Shown: piece after piece, positions 42,479 through 51,949 of the stretch
Layout of the letters: the number at the start of each line of letters is the position of its first letter
Position numbering within the stretch: position 1 is the stretch's first letter
Assembly (NCBI GenBank): GCA_947499125.1
Contig: CANMMP010000005.1
Location: forward strand, 124,001 to 188,000
Length of the DNA stretch: 64,000 nt
Origin: an uncultured Pontibacter sp.
GTDB taxonomy: Bacteria > Bacteroidota > Bacteroidia > Cytophagales > Hymenobacteraceae
Direction of reading: 5' to 3'
Translations under genes and position numbers: made by a program
Notes under the pieces: generated by a model
The model's database searches: none
Told to the model about the DNA's origin: nothing
Seen by the model: only the letters and a program-made list of their open reading frames with translations

Positions 42479-43870
42479 ATGTTAGAATCCTTAGAACATT
42501 TAACACCGGCTCAGATAGTAACCGAGCTGGATAAATATATAATAGGGCAGAAGGATGCCAAGCGGAATGTAGCCATTGCGTTACGTAACCGCTGGCGCCG
42601 CATGAATGCCGATAAAAGTATACAGGCCGACATCGTGCCGAACAATATCCTGATGATAGGAGCGACCGGTGTAGGTAAAACAGAGATCGCCCGCCGGCTG
42701 GCCAAGATTGCCGATGCACCTTTTACAAAAGTAGAGGCTTCAAAATTTACCGAAGTAGGTTACGTGGGCCGCGACGTGGAAAGTATGGTGCGCGACCTCG
42801 TAGAACAGTCGGTAAATATGGTGAAGACCCAGAAAAAGGAGGAAGTAAAGCAGCGTGCCGCCGAGATTGTAGAAGATATTATACTTGATGCGCTTATACC
42901 ACCTATTCAGGGACGTAATGCTTCGCCGGTTAGCCTGAGTTCCAACCCGAACACTATGCCAGATAACGATTTTGAACTGAACGAACGTACCCGCGAAAAA
43001 TTCAGAGAGAAGATACGTAATGGTGAACTGGAAGAACGTAAGATCGAGATCCGGATTCAGCAGAGTGCTATGCCTGGTATGGGTGTAATGGGCCCGGGAA
43101 TGGATGAAGCATCGATGATGAACATCCAGGAGATGATAAGTGGCATGATGCCGAAGAAGACCAAAAAGCGCAAAGTAAGTATAGCCGAAGCCCGCAAAAT
43201 ATTGCTTGAAGAAGAAGCATCCAAACTGATAGATATGGATGAAGTAAAGGAAGAAGCGATATTTAAAGCAGAGAACGCCGGTGTTATTTTTATAGATGAG
43301 ATTGACAAAGTAGCCAGTTCCAGCAAAAAAGGCAGCGGCCCCGACGTAAGCCGCGAAGGCGTGCAGCGCGACCTGTTGCCTATTGTAGAAGGCTCATCGG
43401 TTAACACCAAGTATGGCATCATCAACACCGACCACATCCTTTTCATTGCAGCAGGTGCGTTCCATGTGGCCAAGCCATCCGACCTTATACCTGAGTTGCA
43501 GGGGCGTTTCCCGATCAGGGTTGAGTTGGATAGCCTGACTAAAGATGATTTCTACCAGATACTGAAGTTCCCGAAAAACGCGCTTACGAAACAGTACGAA
43601 GCCTTGCTGGCAGCAGAAAGCGTATCGCTTACGTTTAACGACGAAGCCCTGGACGAAATAGCGACCATGGCTTACGAAGTGAATGCAGAAGTTGAAAACA
43701 TTGGCGCACGCCGTCTGCAAACTATTATGAGCCGCCTGCTGAACGATATCCTGTTCGATGTGCCTGATAAGATAGGAGCCAATGCCCAGATACTGGTAAC
43801 CCGCGAAATGGTGAAGGAAAAACTGGCTGATATGGTGAAGAACCGTGACCTGAGCGAGTATATACTATAG
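42479..43870 (+). CDS. hslU: ATP-dependent protease ATPase subunit HslU
   Basis: The 463-residue AAA+ unfoldase partners HslV peptidase. It begins LTPAQIVTELDKYIIGQKDAK, with Walker A LMIGATGVGKTEIARRLAK (about residues 59-77). The long I domain (about 110-245) includes a Met/Gly-rich stretch (MPGMGVMGPGMDEASMMN). Walker B is GVIFIDEIDKVASSS, and the sensor 2 region AEVENIGARRLQTIMSRLL and C-terminal LSEYIL complete the protein (the C terminus docks into HslV). hslV is not in the window. A terminator follows. Confidence 0.96.
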   Translation: MLESLEHLTPAQIVTELDKYIIGQKDAKRNVAIALRNRWRRMNADKSIQADIVPNNILMIGATGVGKTEIARRLAKIADAPFTKVEASKFTEVGYVGRDVESMVRDLVEQSVNMVKTQKKEEVKQRAAEIVEDIILDALIPPIQGRNASPVSLSSNPNTMPDNDFELNERTREKFREKIRNGELEERKIEIRIQQSAMPGMGVMGPGMDEASMMNIQEMISGMMPKKTKKRKVSIAEARKILLEEEASKLIDMDEVKEEAIFKAENAGVIFIDEIDKVASSSKKGSGPDVSREGVQRDLLPIVEGSSVNTKYGIINTDHILFIAAGAFHVAKPSDLIPELQGRFPIRVELDSLTKDDFYQILKFPKNALTKQYEALLAAESVSLTFNDEALDEIATMAYEVNAEVENIGARRLQTIMSRLLNDILFDVPDKIGANAQILVTREMVKEKLADMVKNRDLSEYIL

Positions 43871-43910
43871 TTGGAAAGTTAAACTATAAACCTTCGAAAC
43901 CTCTATACAA

Positions 43911-43940
43911 AAAGAGCGGACAACATCATGTCCGCTCTTT
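43911..43940. terminator. Bidirectional intrinsic terminator
   Basis: A perfect 12-bp stem AAAGAGCGGACA/TGTCCGCTCTTT (43911-43922, 43929-43940) with a 6-nt loop and T run lies between converging hslU and lipoprotein genes. Confidence 0.88.
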
Positions 43941-43964
43941 TTTGCTTTAAACTATAGTTGATGG

Positions 43965-44744
43965 TTATTTACATTCATAGGTCAGGTTTGTTATTGACTG
44001 CCACCATCCGTTCTCCCTGTTCTCAATGATACGCTTTGGCAAACCGAGACTGTTATAATCTAGAAAAGAGCCAGATTCTATAAGAACAACCTCTTCCCCA
44101 TTAACTACCTGGTATGTCTTTCTATATTTGGGGTTATTTACGCTGTAAGCAGTTGGGTGCAGGTATCCTTTTACTGCTGTGTAAGGTGTTTTCATTTTAT
44201 CGTATTCATCATAAACGGTTAGGTATATTTCGGCTCCCTCTGTCCGGCGTATTTCGGTAATGTTGCCGTCACTGTTATAGGTAAATTCGGTAACGTTGCC
44301 ATCGCTATCCGTAACTTTTACTACACGGTCATCGAGGTCATAAATAAAGTTCTCGGTACTGACCAGTGCATCATCTCTATAGTTTTCGCTTTTGCTTACT
44401 AAGCCACCTTCATAAGTATAAATTGTGTAGCCGGCATCTTCATCATCCTCTCTGTATTCCTGTTTTATTACCCTGTTGTTACTGTCGTAGATGTAAGTGA
44501 CTGTTCGGCTACTATAGTCGAAGTCAGAAGTAACTTCGTTCGTAATTGTAGTTACATAGCCCTGCGCGTTGTAAGTGAAGTTAGTTTGGTTTCCATCATC
44601 ATCTTTTATCTGGGTTAATACGCAGTCCGTAAATGTCGGGTCAATAGCTGGGTCTCCCTCATCGTCGCTATCTCCACAGGCAGTTAGCGAAAATGCAGCT
44701 ATGGCGAACAGGCCAAATGCTGCTTTGGTTAAGTTTGGTTTCAT
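43965..44744 (-). CDS. Lipoprotein with YD-repeat-like strands (DUF4595-type)
   Basis: The 259-residue protein has a lipoprotein signal (MKPNLTKAAFGLFAIAAFSL, lipobox LTAC). The mature part contains repeated strand pairs like those of RHS/YD proteins: DDDGNQTNFTYNAQGYVTTI, YIYDSNNRVIKQEYRED and DSDGNVTEFTYNSDGNITEI. Similar lipoproteins are frequent in Bacteroidota and of unknown function; they are probably surface or periplasmic binding proteins. The C-terminal part (YRKTYQVVNGEEVVLIESG) is not repeat-like. Confidence 0.72.
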   Translation of the reverse strand: MKPNLTKAAFGLFAIAAFSLTACGDSDDEGDPAIDPTFTDCVLTQIKDDDGNQTNFTYNAQGYVTTITNEVTSDFDYSSRTVTYIYDSNNRVIKQEYREDDEDAGYTIYTYEGGLVSKSENYRDDALVSTENFIYDLDDRVVKVTDSDGNVTEFTYNSDGNITEIRRTEGAEIYLTVYDEYDKMKTPYTAVKGYLHPTAYSVNNPKYRKTYQVVNGEEVVLIESGSFLDYNSLGLPKRIIENRENGWWQSITNLTYECK

Positions 44745-44939
44745 AGGTACAGAACAAATAATTGGTAAGTGGGAGAGGGTACTTATTATACGTAATATAA
44801 GAGTAGGTGTGGCCTTTAAAAAGCACCTATATCGGACAAGTATGGTATAAACTAAGTGTTATAAATAAAGGTCTGGAGCTGGTGACGTAAAATGGATTCG
44901 AACTCGCATGTTCGTTGGGGGTTACAACTATAAACTATA
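44745..44939. other. Divergent intergenic region with tRNA-like fragment
   Basis: This region lies between two divergently transcribed genes. It holds promoter-sized spacer and a fragment around 44884-44910 that on the minus strand reads GCGAGTTCGAATCCATTTTACG and then CACCA, similar to a tRNA T-loop and 3' end. The T stem does not pair, so no functional tRNA is called. A strong terminator follows at 44940-44977. Confidence 0.3.
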
Positions 44940-44977
44940 AAAGCGGGTAATTCTGCAGTAGCAGAGTTGCCCGCTTT
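44940..44977 (+). terminator. Strong terminator between divergent genes
   Basis: A 17-bp stem with two mismatches (44940-44956 and 44961-44977; core AAAGCGGG/CCCGCTTT) is followed by TTTTTAA. It lies 75 bp upstream of the DUF3857 gene and does not follow any recognised plus-strand gene. Confidence 0.8.
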
Positions 44978-45051
44978 TTTTTAATTTAAAAATATTCTGA
45001 AAAGCTTATATTTACAGGTGATATCACCACAATTCAAAACACGCTTTACCT

Positions 45052-47001
45052 GTGAAAACAAATCTTATCTATCTCCTCTCTTTAATATTCCTATCCTTTT
45101 TCAGCAGTTTTTCGGCTAATGCCCAGGCTCCAAAGTTTGGCAAAATAGACCTGACTGACCTCAGTATGACAACCTATGCGCATGATACATCTGCTGCAGC
45201 GGTTATACTTTCGGACTATGGTAGCCTGGAATATGTGGAAGATTATTATGCCTCGTTTGTGTATAAGCGCCATGTGCGCATTAAGGTGCTCGGCAAAGCA
45301 GGCCTGAATTATGCAAATGTGGAGATACCGTATGGCAACGGCGAAGAGATAGATGATATAAAGGGAGTTACCTACAACCTGGCTGATGGTAAAATATCCG
45401 AAGATAAACTGAAGCAGGAAGATATTTATGAAGAGAAGTATAACAGAAGAACTCAGCTAAAGAAGTTTGCTATGCCCAATGTAAAAGTTGGTTCTGTTAT
45501 AGAGTATACTTATGCTATCGATTCGAGGTACTTTCAAAATCTTAAGAGCTGGAATTTCCAGGCTGAGATCCCGGTTGTGTGGAGCGAGTTTAGTGTAAGA
45601 ATACCGAAGCGGTTTGAGTTTAAACTGGTAAAGCAAGGCGATCAGCCATTATATACACCCGAAGAGTTGGGATTGCCGCATAATTTCAGGCGCGAAGGCA
45701 ACCGCTGGATTGCGAAGAATGTACCTGCATTGCCTGTCGAGAACTACATCACCACCCTTTCAGACTATGTAACCAGGATCGGGTTCGAGCTATACAAGAT
45801 CAACTATTCGCCTACAAACACAAAAGTAGTGTCGGGTAACTGGCAGGAGTTTGTAGATATACTGGAGAAAGATGAGAATTTTGGGGTGCCGCTTGTTCCT
45901 GCCAAACGATTTGAACTAACCTTAGGCGAAATAAAAGAGAAGTATAAAACACCGGCTGAGCAGATAATAGCCATCTACGACCTCGTGCGAAATAAAGTAA
46001 CCTGGGATGAGTATACAAGTTGGGAGGTTGTAAAACCCTTGCCGGAAATACTGAATGGTGGCACCGGCGATGTTGGCGATATAAACCTGCTATTGGTAGC
46101 CATGCTGCGCGAAGCTGGCTTCGATGCTAATCCGGTGCTGATAAGTACCCGCTCATATGGCAAGCCTTATAAAAGAACGCCACTCCATATAAAATTCAAC
46201 TATGTTATAGCACAGGTAAGATCCGGCGACGAGGAGTTGTTACTGGATGCTACCGAGCGCAGATTAGAGCCCGGTATGTTGCCGGAGCGCTGCCTGAATG
46301 GCGAAGGCTACCTGGTAAATGGCGCCGACTCCAAATGGATATCCCTGAAATCGTCTGCTGCGCATAGTACTTATTTTGTTGGCAACTTAACTATAGATAA
46401 ATCCGGGAAGCTACATGGCACCGGAGAGGAGTTGCTGGATGGTTATACTGCTTTTAACATCAGGAATAAAGTGCATAAAGAGGGAGTAAGCGATTACCTT
46501 AAAACCTACAATACTGTTTCGGGTAATTTTAAGAAGAGCGATGCTACTATAAGCAACCTCGATAGCCTGAGTAAACCTGTAGCCGTTAAGTATAATATTG
46601 CTACGCATGGTAATGATGAGCAGCAGCCTAATATTTCAGTGTTGTATTTAAGCCCCGACCTTGGGCACGGCATAAAGGAGAACCCGTTTAAAGTGCCTGC
46701 CCGCTCTTATCCTGTAGACTTCCCTGCCCAGGTAAAGGAAACCGTTGTTTGTAACTATAAGCTGGCGGCAGGCTGGAAGGTAGCGGAAGTGCCGCAAAGT
46801 ATAAGTTTGTCGTTGCCCGATAGAGGAGCTACGTTTACATACATGGTGCAGCAAACCGGCGATATGTTGCAAGTAGTTAGCAGGTTTAATATAAACAAGA
46901 CCATTTTTGCCCCGGAAGAATACCCGCAACTACGTGAGCTTTATAACCAGGCCATAGCCAAGCATGCCGAAAAGATCGTGCTGAAAAAGGAGTCGTTGTA
47001 A
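45052..47001 (+). CDS. DUF3857/transglutaminase-like periplasmic protein
   Basis: The 649-residue frame begins with GTG 45052 and has a signal peptide ending FSANAQ (about residue 25). A DUF3857 domain (about residues 50-225, YKRHVRIKVLGKAGLNYANVE, then VIEYTYAIDSRYFQN) is followed by a transglutaminase-like core (about 290-370): DINLLLVAMLREAGFDANPVLIS and the HIKFNYVIAQV region. In this core the nucleophile position NGGTGDVGDINLL has glycine/aspartate where active enzymes have cysteine, so it may be catalytically inactive. A C-terminal strand domain completes it. Role unknown; typical of Bacteroidota. Confidence 0.82.
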   Translation: MKTNLIYLLSLIFLSFFSSFSANAQAPKFGKIDLTDLSMTTYAHDTSAAAVILSDYGSLEYVEDYYASFVYKRHVRIKVLGKAGLNYANVEIPYGNGEEIDDIKGVTYNLADGKISEDKLKQEDIYEEKYNRRTQLKKFAMPNVKVGSVIEYTYAIDSRYFQNLKSWNFQAEIPVVWSEFSVRIPKRFEFKLVKQGDQPLYTPEELGLPHNFRREGNRWIAKNVPALPVENYITTLSDYVTRIGFELYKINYSPTNTKVVSGNWQEFVDILEKDENFGVPLVPAKRFELTLGEIKEKYKTPAEQIIAIYDLVRNKVTWDEYTSWEVVKPLPEILNGGTGDVGDINLLLVAMLREAGFDANPVLISTRSYGKPYKRTPLHIKFNYVIAQVRSGDEELLLDATERRLEPGMLPERCLNGEGYLVNGADSKWISLKSSAAHSTYFVGNLTIDKSGKLHGTGEELLDGYTAFNIRNKVHKEGVSDYLKTYNTVSGNFKKSDATISNLDSLSKPVAVKYNIATHGNDEQQPNISVLYLSPDLGHGIKENPFKVPARSYPVDFPAQVKETVVCNYKLAAGWKVAEVPQSISLSLPDRGATFTYMVQQTGDMLQVVSRFNINKTIFAPEEYPQLRELYNQAIAKHAEKIVLKKESL

Positions 47002-47221
47002 CATACTGGCGCCGGTATCTAACCGGTGCCGCACAGTGCGTGCGAGTTTCCAGACTCACTTAAACGACAGGATGACAGTTTTGTAGTAGCGGATTTTAAA
47101 ACTGCTTGAGGGTTATAGTTCTCAAGCTCCTTATACTTGCTGGTGAAAACACGCAGCAAGGGCGTAAGATATAGGCAGTTCAACCACAAAAAAGTATAAA
47201 TAATAATATAGCTAATAAAGA

Positions 47222-47662
47222 GTGGCTGACAGAAGTATAAAACAAGGCTATTTGGCAATTTTAGCGGTGACTATTCTGCTGTTGCTGTTCACTTTTACTT
47301 TAGCATTTATACTTATTGTGGATGCATCTTATTCTTATGACTGGAAGGAAGCAAGGAATTTCAATCTCACTATAAAAAGTTGTGGGGAGGCAGAAGCAAA
47401 AGCCAGATCAGATTTTGAAAAAGGAATGCATCGTTTATACTTTAGTAGTTGGTTTGATGAGGACACAACTCAATTTCCCTACAACTTTTATAAACAGATT
47501 GAAGAAAATTATAAGGTTGAGGTAATTCTGACAGGTGATGTGTTCAACTCTTATTTTCATTGCTATAATTATAAAATGGACAGCCTATTGTCTGAAAAGT
47601 ACCGAGATCAAAAATTAAAGAAGTTGTATGAAAAATTACACGGGCAAAAGTATAGGAAATAA
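47222..47662 (+). CDS. Hypothetical single-pass membrane protein
   Basis: The 146-residue frame starts with GTG 47222. A TM helix spans about residues 11-33 (AILAVTILLLLFTFTLAFIL). The remainder is a polar, probably extracytoplasmic domain with many aromatic residues (FYKQIEENYKVEVILTGDVF) and a basic C terminus. No family recognised. The spacer upstream (47002-47221) contains a short hairpin GGCGCCGG/CCGGTGCC near 47008-47030. Confidence 0.55.
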   Translation: MADRSIKQGYLAILAVTILLLLFTFTLAFILIVDASYSYDWKEARNFNLTIKSCGEAEAKARSDFEKGMHRLYFSSWFDEDTTQFPYNFYKQIEENYKVEVILTGDVFNSYFHCYNYKMDSLLSEKYRDQKLKKLYEKLHGQKYRK

Positions 47663-47724
47663 CCAAACCAGGCCTCTGCTTCGTACCTCTCTACTATAAA
47701 TTATCAAACTAAACGAAGCGAACC

Positions 47725-48453
47725 GTGAACTACTATATCATAACCGGGACAAGCAAAGGAATTGGTAAAGCCCTGGCCGAAGAACTACTGCAAGACGATA
47801 ACAATCAGGTGATAGGTGTTTGCCGAAACAGCACGATCAACCATAAGAACTACCGCCACCAGCCGCTCGATTTTTCGGATATACCTGCCGTGGAGCATAA
47901 CCTGCAAAAGGTATTTCTGCCTTATAAAGATGCTGAGAAACTTGTGCTAATAAATAATGCCGGTGTGCTGGGCGATATTGGTTATGTGGGAGAGGGCATG
48001 CCTAACGAGCGCTTCGAGTTTGTGTTTGATGTGAACGTGATCGTGCCAGCCATGCTGATGAATACATTTCTGCAAGTATACAACCAACACCCGGCAAGCA
48101 AAGTAGTTGTGAACATCAGCTCCGGAGCCGGTAAATACCCTATAGATGGCTGGGCAAGTTACTGTGCGTCTAAAGCTGCCCTGGATATGCTGTCGCTGAC
48201 AATACAGAAAGAACAGGACATGCGGGGCTCAGGTGTAAAAGTATTTAGCCTGGCACCGGGAGTAGTGGATACTGCCATGCAGGAAAATATCCGGGAAGCC
48301 GATGCCGAGCGCTTTAGCACAGTAGATAAATTCCGCGAATACAAAGCAAACAACCAACTGGCATCGCCTGAAGAAGTGGGCCGTAAGATCAGCAGTTTCC
48401 TGGGGAACACCGACAAGTATAACGATGTGATCGTGGATGTCCGGGACATGTAA
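47725..48453 (+). CDS. SDR-family short-chain dehydrogenase
   Basis: The 242-residue protein starts with GTG 47725 and carries all classical SDR motifs: TGTSKGIGKALAEEL (nucleotide binding), VLINNAGVLGD (NNAG), NISSGAGKYPIDGWASYCASKAAL (Ser, Tyr-x-x-x-Lys catalytic residues) and LAPGVVDTAMQ. It resembles the sepiapterin reductase / benzil reductase subgroup, which reduces small ketones with NADPH. Its substrate is not visible from context. A terminator-like hairpin follows. Confidence 0.9.
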   Translation: MNYYIITGTSKGIGKALAEELLQDDNNQVIGVCRNSTINHKNYRHQPLDFSDIPAVEHNLQKVFLPYKDAEKLVLINNAGVLGDIGYVGEGMPNERFEFVFDVNVIVPAMLMNTFLQVYNQHPASKVVVNISSGAGKYPIDGWASYCASKAALDMLSLTIQKEQDMRGSGVKVFSLAPGVVDTAMQENIREADAERFSTVDKFREYKANNQLASPEEVGRKISSFLGNTDKYNDVIVDVRDM

Positions 48454-48483
48454 GCTACCCTAAAGCTATAGTTTAAAGTATAA

Positions 48484-48509
48484 AAAGCCTGGCCACAAAG
48501 CCGGGCTTT
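48484..48509 (+). terminator. Intrinsic terminator after SDR gene
   Basis: A 10-bp stem AAAGCCTGGC/GCCGGGCTTT with one G-U type mismatch (48484-48493, 48500-48509), followed by CCTGTTTTATAG. Confidence 0.65.
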
Positions 48510-48691
48510 CCTGTTTTATAGTTTACCTTAAAGGTAAGTCATGTTGCCGATGCCTGCAGGATTATGCCTCGTTTTAGTTTGCTACTTTATAGTATAAATC
48601 CTACCTTACATAACCGCTAAAAGGCTGATTCCGTTAACATTTCAGCAGTATGCGAGCGCTTTCCTCTAACTTAACCCAACAATTGCAACCT

Positions 48692-50590
48692 ATGGAAAAT
48701 CTTCAGTTAAAGTCTTTCGAAGAATATCAGCAAGCCTATAAGCGCAGTGTAGAAGACCCGGAAGGTTTCTGGGCCGACATTGCCGATAAATTTACCTGGC
48801 GCAAAAAATGGAACACCACCCTGGAGTGGAATTTCGAAGAGCCGGATATAAAATGGTTTAAGGGCGGAAAGCTGAATATAACCGAAAACTGCCTGGACCG
48901 GCACCTGAAGACGCGCGGCAATAAGCTGGCTCTTATATGGGAGCCCAACGACCCGAAGGAACGCTTTATACGCTATACTTACCGCGAACTGCACGAGCGC
49001 GTTTGCCAGTTTGCCAACGTGCTTAAAAAGAACGGGGCTAAAAAAGGCGATCGCATTTGTATTTACATGCCCATGATACCGGAACTGGCAATTGCGGTAC
49101 TGGCCTGTGCCCGCATAGGAGCCATACATTCCGTTATTTTTGCTGGCTTCTCGGCTGTAGCTATGTCCGACCGCATTAACGATGCACAGGCAACCATGGT
49201 GCTCACATCTGATGGCCTTAACCGCGGCGCCAAACAGATCCCGGTAAAACGTGTGGTTGATGAAGCCCTGGAAGACTGCCCGTCGGTGCAGAAGGTAATT
49301 GTAGTGGAGCGCTTGGGCTGGGCAGTGAATATGGTGGAAGGCCGCGATGTTTGGTACCATGACGAGGTGCAGGGTGTAAGCAAAGACTGCCCTGCCGAGG
49401 AGATGGATTCCGAAGACATGCTGTTCATACTTTATACCTCGGGCTCGACCGGTAAACCGAAAGGAGTGGTGCATACCTGTGGCGGCTATATGGTGTATGC
49501 CCAGTATAGTTTCATGAATGTGTTCCAGACCCAGGAAAGCGATGTTTACTGGTGCACAGCCGACATTGGCTGGATAACAGGACATACCTATTTGCTATAT
49601 GGCCCATTGCTAAGCGGAGCAACTACGCTAATGTTTGAGGGTGTACCGTCTTACCCGGATAATGGCCGCTTCTGGCAGGTATGTGATAAGTTTGGGGTTA
49701 CTATTTTTTATACGGCTCCTACGGCAATACGCGCCCTTATGGCCGGCGATATAGATGACGTGCTCTCCTATAGTTTAGACTCGTTGCGGGTATTAGGCTC
49801 GGTTGGTGAACCTATAAACGAGGAGGCCTGGCACTGGTATTACACGCACGTTGGTAAGGAGGATTGCCCTTTGGTAGATACCTGGTGGCAGACCGAAACA
49901 GGCGGCATCATGATCTCAACTATAGCTGGCGTAACCCCCATGAAACCAAGCCATGCCGCACTGCCACTACCCGGCATACAACCTATACTGGTAGATAGCG
50001 ATGGCAACGAAATAAAAGAGAACGGCGTGGAAGGCTACCTGTGTATGAAATTTCCGTGGCCAAGCATTATCCGGACCACTTATGGCGACCATGAGCGTGC
50101 CCGACTGAGTTACTTCTCTACTTACAAGAACTTATACTTTACCGGTGATGGCGCAAAGCGCGACGAGAATGGCTTGTACCGTATTATTGGCCGCGTGGAT
50201 GATGTGATAAACGTATCGGGTCACCGTTTTGGCACCGCCGAAATAGAGGAAGCCATTAACCATAACGAACATGTGGTAGAGTCGGCAGTGGTGGGTTACC
50301 CGCACGATGTAAAAGGGCAGGGGATCTATGCTTTTGTCATCATAAAAGATATGCCCGAGAAAGAAGAGTACCTGCGCGCTGAAATTATAGAAACGGTTGT
50401 AGAAAAGATCGGTAAAATTGCCCGGCCAGATAAGATACAGATCGTAAGTGGTCTGCCTAAAACCCGCTCCGGCAAGATCATGCGCCGCATCCTGCGCAAA
50501 GTAGCAGAAGGCGACACTTCTAATCTGGGCGATACCTCCACGCTGCTCGATCCGGATGTAGTGGATGAGATCAAGGCCGGGGCTTTGTAA
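48692..50590 (+). CDS. acs: Acetyl-CoA synthetase (AMP-forming)
   Basis: The preferred start at ATG 48692 (MENLQLKSFEEYQQAYKRS, 632 residues) aligns with family starts; an ATG 14 codons upstream is possible. It activates acetate to acetyl-CoA through acetyl-AMP. Motifs: LFILYTSGSTGKPKGVVHT (P-loop-like), DTWWQTETGGIMIS, YFTGDGAKRDENGLYRIIGRVDDVINVSGHR (hinge region, quoted in part), and the acetylation-controlled lysine in TRSGKIMRRILR. The W in DTWWQTE restricts the pocket to acetate. It has AMP-binding and C-terminal domains of normal length. Confidence 0.95.
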   Translation: MENLQLKSFEEYQQAYKRSVEDPEGFWADIADKFTWRKKWNTTLEWNFEEPDIKWFKGGKLNITENCLDRHLKTRGNKLALIWEPNDPKERFIRYTYRELHERVCQFANVLKKNGAKKGDRICIYMPMIPELAIAVLACARIGAIHSVIFAGFSAVAMSDRINDAQATMVLTSDGLNRGAKQIPVKRVVDEALEDCPSVQKVIVVERLGWAVNMVEGRDVWYHDEVQGVSKDCPAEEMDSEDMLFILYTSGSTGKPKGVVHTCGGYMVYAQYSFMNVFQTQESDVYWCTADIGWITGHTYLLYGPLLSGATTLMFEGVPSYPDNGRFWQVCDKFGVTIFYTAPTAIRALMAGDIDDVLSYSLDSLRVLGSVGEPINEEAWHWYYTHVGKEDCPLVDTWWQTETGGIMISTIAGVTPMKPSHAALPLPGIQPILVDSDGNEIKENGVEGYLCMKFPWPSIIRTTYGDHERARLSYFSTYKNLYFTGDGAKRDENGLYRIIGRVDDVINVSGHRFGTAEIEEAINHNEHVVESAVVGYPHDVKGQGIYAFVIIKDMPEKEEYLRAEIIETVVEKIGKIARPDKIQIVSGLPKTRSGKIMRRILRKVAEGDTSNLGDTSTLLDPDVVDEIKAGAL

Positions 50591-50638
50591 GGGTAAATCT
50601 AACTATAAAATCAGGGCAATTCCTGCAAACAAAAATAG

Positions 50639-51496
50639 ATGGGACTTCGATTTAAGCTTACCTTATTGATCTTGGGGTTATGTTTTAATGCTGTGGCTCA
50701 GCGTACTAAGACGGAGATTCTGATACTTGGCTCTGACCACCTAAGCCAAGTTTATAAAAAAGATAATCCTAACACAGATGTCTTAACACCCAAGCGGCAA
50801 AAGGAAATAAAAGAATTTGCTTCGCTCATTTATAAGTTTAAGCCAGACATGGTAATGGTTGAGAAGTTGCCTGAGCAACAGGCTGAGACCGATAGCTTGT
50901 ATACTCTCTACTCGCAAGGAAAGCTGAAACTCGAGAATATAGAATATGGGAGAAGTGAAGTTTACCAATTGGCCTTTCGTATAGGGAAACAGCTTGATTT
51001 GCCCAAAGTCTATTGTGTTAACGCACCGGGAGGTACATCGCAGAGCATCTTAGATAATGGAGAGAACATAGCGCTTTACAAGAACGAAACTCTGGAATTA
51101 AGAAAAGTTGTAGGGGAGAAGTATACTGCACTTCAAAATGGGACACTCTCATTTAAGGATTACCTGATCTTTCTTAATCAGCCTGAAAGCTATAATATTA
51201 TCTACCGCTTAAGGTACATCACACCTGCCAGAGTCACGAACGGTACTTTTAAAAATCCGGATGAAATGGTTGATACAGCTTTTGTAAATCCTAAATACAT
51301 CGGAGCAGAGCTTATATCTGTATTTAAAAACAGAGATTATAAGATTTACTCCAACATAGTTACCAATCAGCTGCGGGAACAGCCTGAAAAGATCTTGCTG
51401 ATAATTGGAGTAGCGCATGTCGGGTCGCTTAAGAATATATTGAATGATGACCCTGCATATGCAGTCATTGATGCCAATAAATATCTAAAAGAATAA
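50639..51496 (+). CDS. DUF5694/TraB-like secreted protein
   Basis: The 285-residue protein has a signal peptide (about residues 1-20, ending FNAVAQ). ILILGSDHLSQVY near the start, FKPDMVMVEKLPEQQAETDS and the late ILLIIGVAHVGSLKNIL follow the TraB/GumN-like pattern, whose GxH and E-x-x residues are suspected to be catalytic in related proteins. Function unproven. It starts 48 bp downstream of acs in the same direction. Confidence 0.75.
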   Translation: MGLRFKLTLLILGLCFNAVAQRTKTEILILGSDHLSQVYKKDNPNTDVLTPKRQKEIKEFASLIYKFKPDMVMVEKLPEQQAETDSLYTLYSQGKLKLENIEYGRSEVYQLAFRIGKQLDLPKVYCVNAPGGTSQSILDNGENIALYKNETLELRKVVGEKYTALQNGTLSFKDYLIFLNQPESYNIIYRLRYITPARVTNGTFKNPDEMVDTAFVNPKYIGAELISVFKNRDYKIYSNIVTNQLREQPEKILLIIGVAHVGSLKNILNDDPAYAVIDANKYLKE

Positions 51497-51568
51497 AATG
51501 GTAAGGTCTGAGACAATAGTGTCTAGCTATCTTATCACTACTTTAAAAGTTTTCTAACTATAAGAATT

Positions 51569-51949
51569 ATGCCCAGAAAAGCTTTTACCGCCGAAGGTGC
51601 CGTTTCAGTAGGACCTTATTCCCATGCCGTGCAGTCCGGCGACCTTTTATACTTGTCAGGGCAAACACCTATAGATGCTACAACTGGCAAATTAGTGGAA
51701 GGAGATATTGCTGCACAAACCAGGCAGTGCTTTAAGAACCTTTTTGCAGTGTTAAAGGCAGCAGACCTCAGCCCGGATGACGTGGTAAAAGTAAATGTGT
51801 TCCTGACGGATATGGACAACTTTGCAGCTATGAATGAGGTGTATAAAACACAGTTTTCGGGGCCCTATCCGGCACGTACGACTATAGGCGTGGCATCATT
51901 GCCCCTGGGTGCGCAGGTAGAGATTGAGATGATCGCAGCCAGAAAGTAA
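51569..51949 (+). CDS. ridA: RidA-family enamine/imine deaminase
   Basis: The 126-residue protein has the usual RidA length and features: GAVSVGPYSHAVQSGDLLYLSGQ, then ARTTIGVASLPLGAQVEIEMIA, with the conserved arginine (about residue 107) that binds the carboxylate of 2-aminoacrylate. RidA hydrolyses reactive enamines released by PLP enzymes in the cytoplasm. It forms trimers. The branched-chain aminotransferase in this window is a PLP enzyme whose pathway is a typical RidA target. Confidence 0.93.
   Translation: MPRKAFTAEGAVSVGPYSHAVQSGDLLYLSGQTPIDATTGKLVEGDIAAQTRQCFKNLFAVLKAADLSPDDVVKVNVFLTDMDNFAAMNEVYKTQFSGPYPARTTIGVASLPLGAQVEIEMIAARK

Noticed and set aside
44884-44910. tRNA-like T-loop and CCA end on the minus strand
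   Set aside because: The T stem does not pair, and no anticodon or D arm can be drawn upstream, so no tRNA gene was called; it is kept only as a low-interest remnant.
48707-49585. Minus-strand frame of 292 codons inside acs
   Set aside because: Antisense shadow of the acetyl-CoA synthetase gene with no known domain or start signal.
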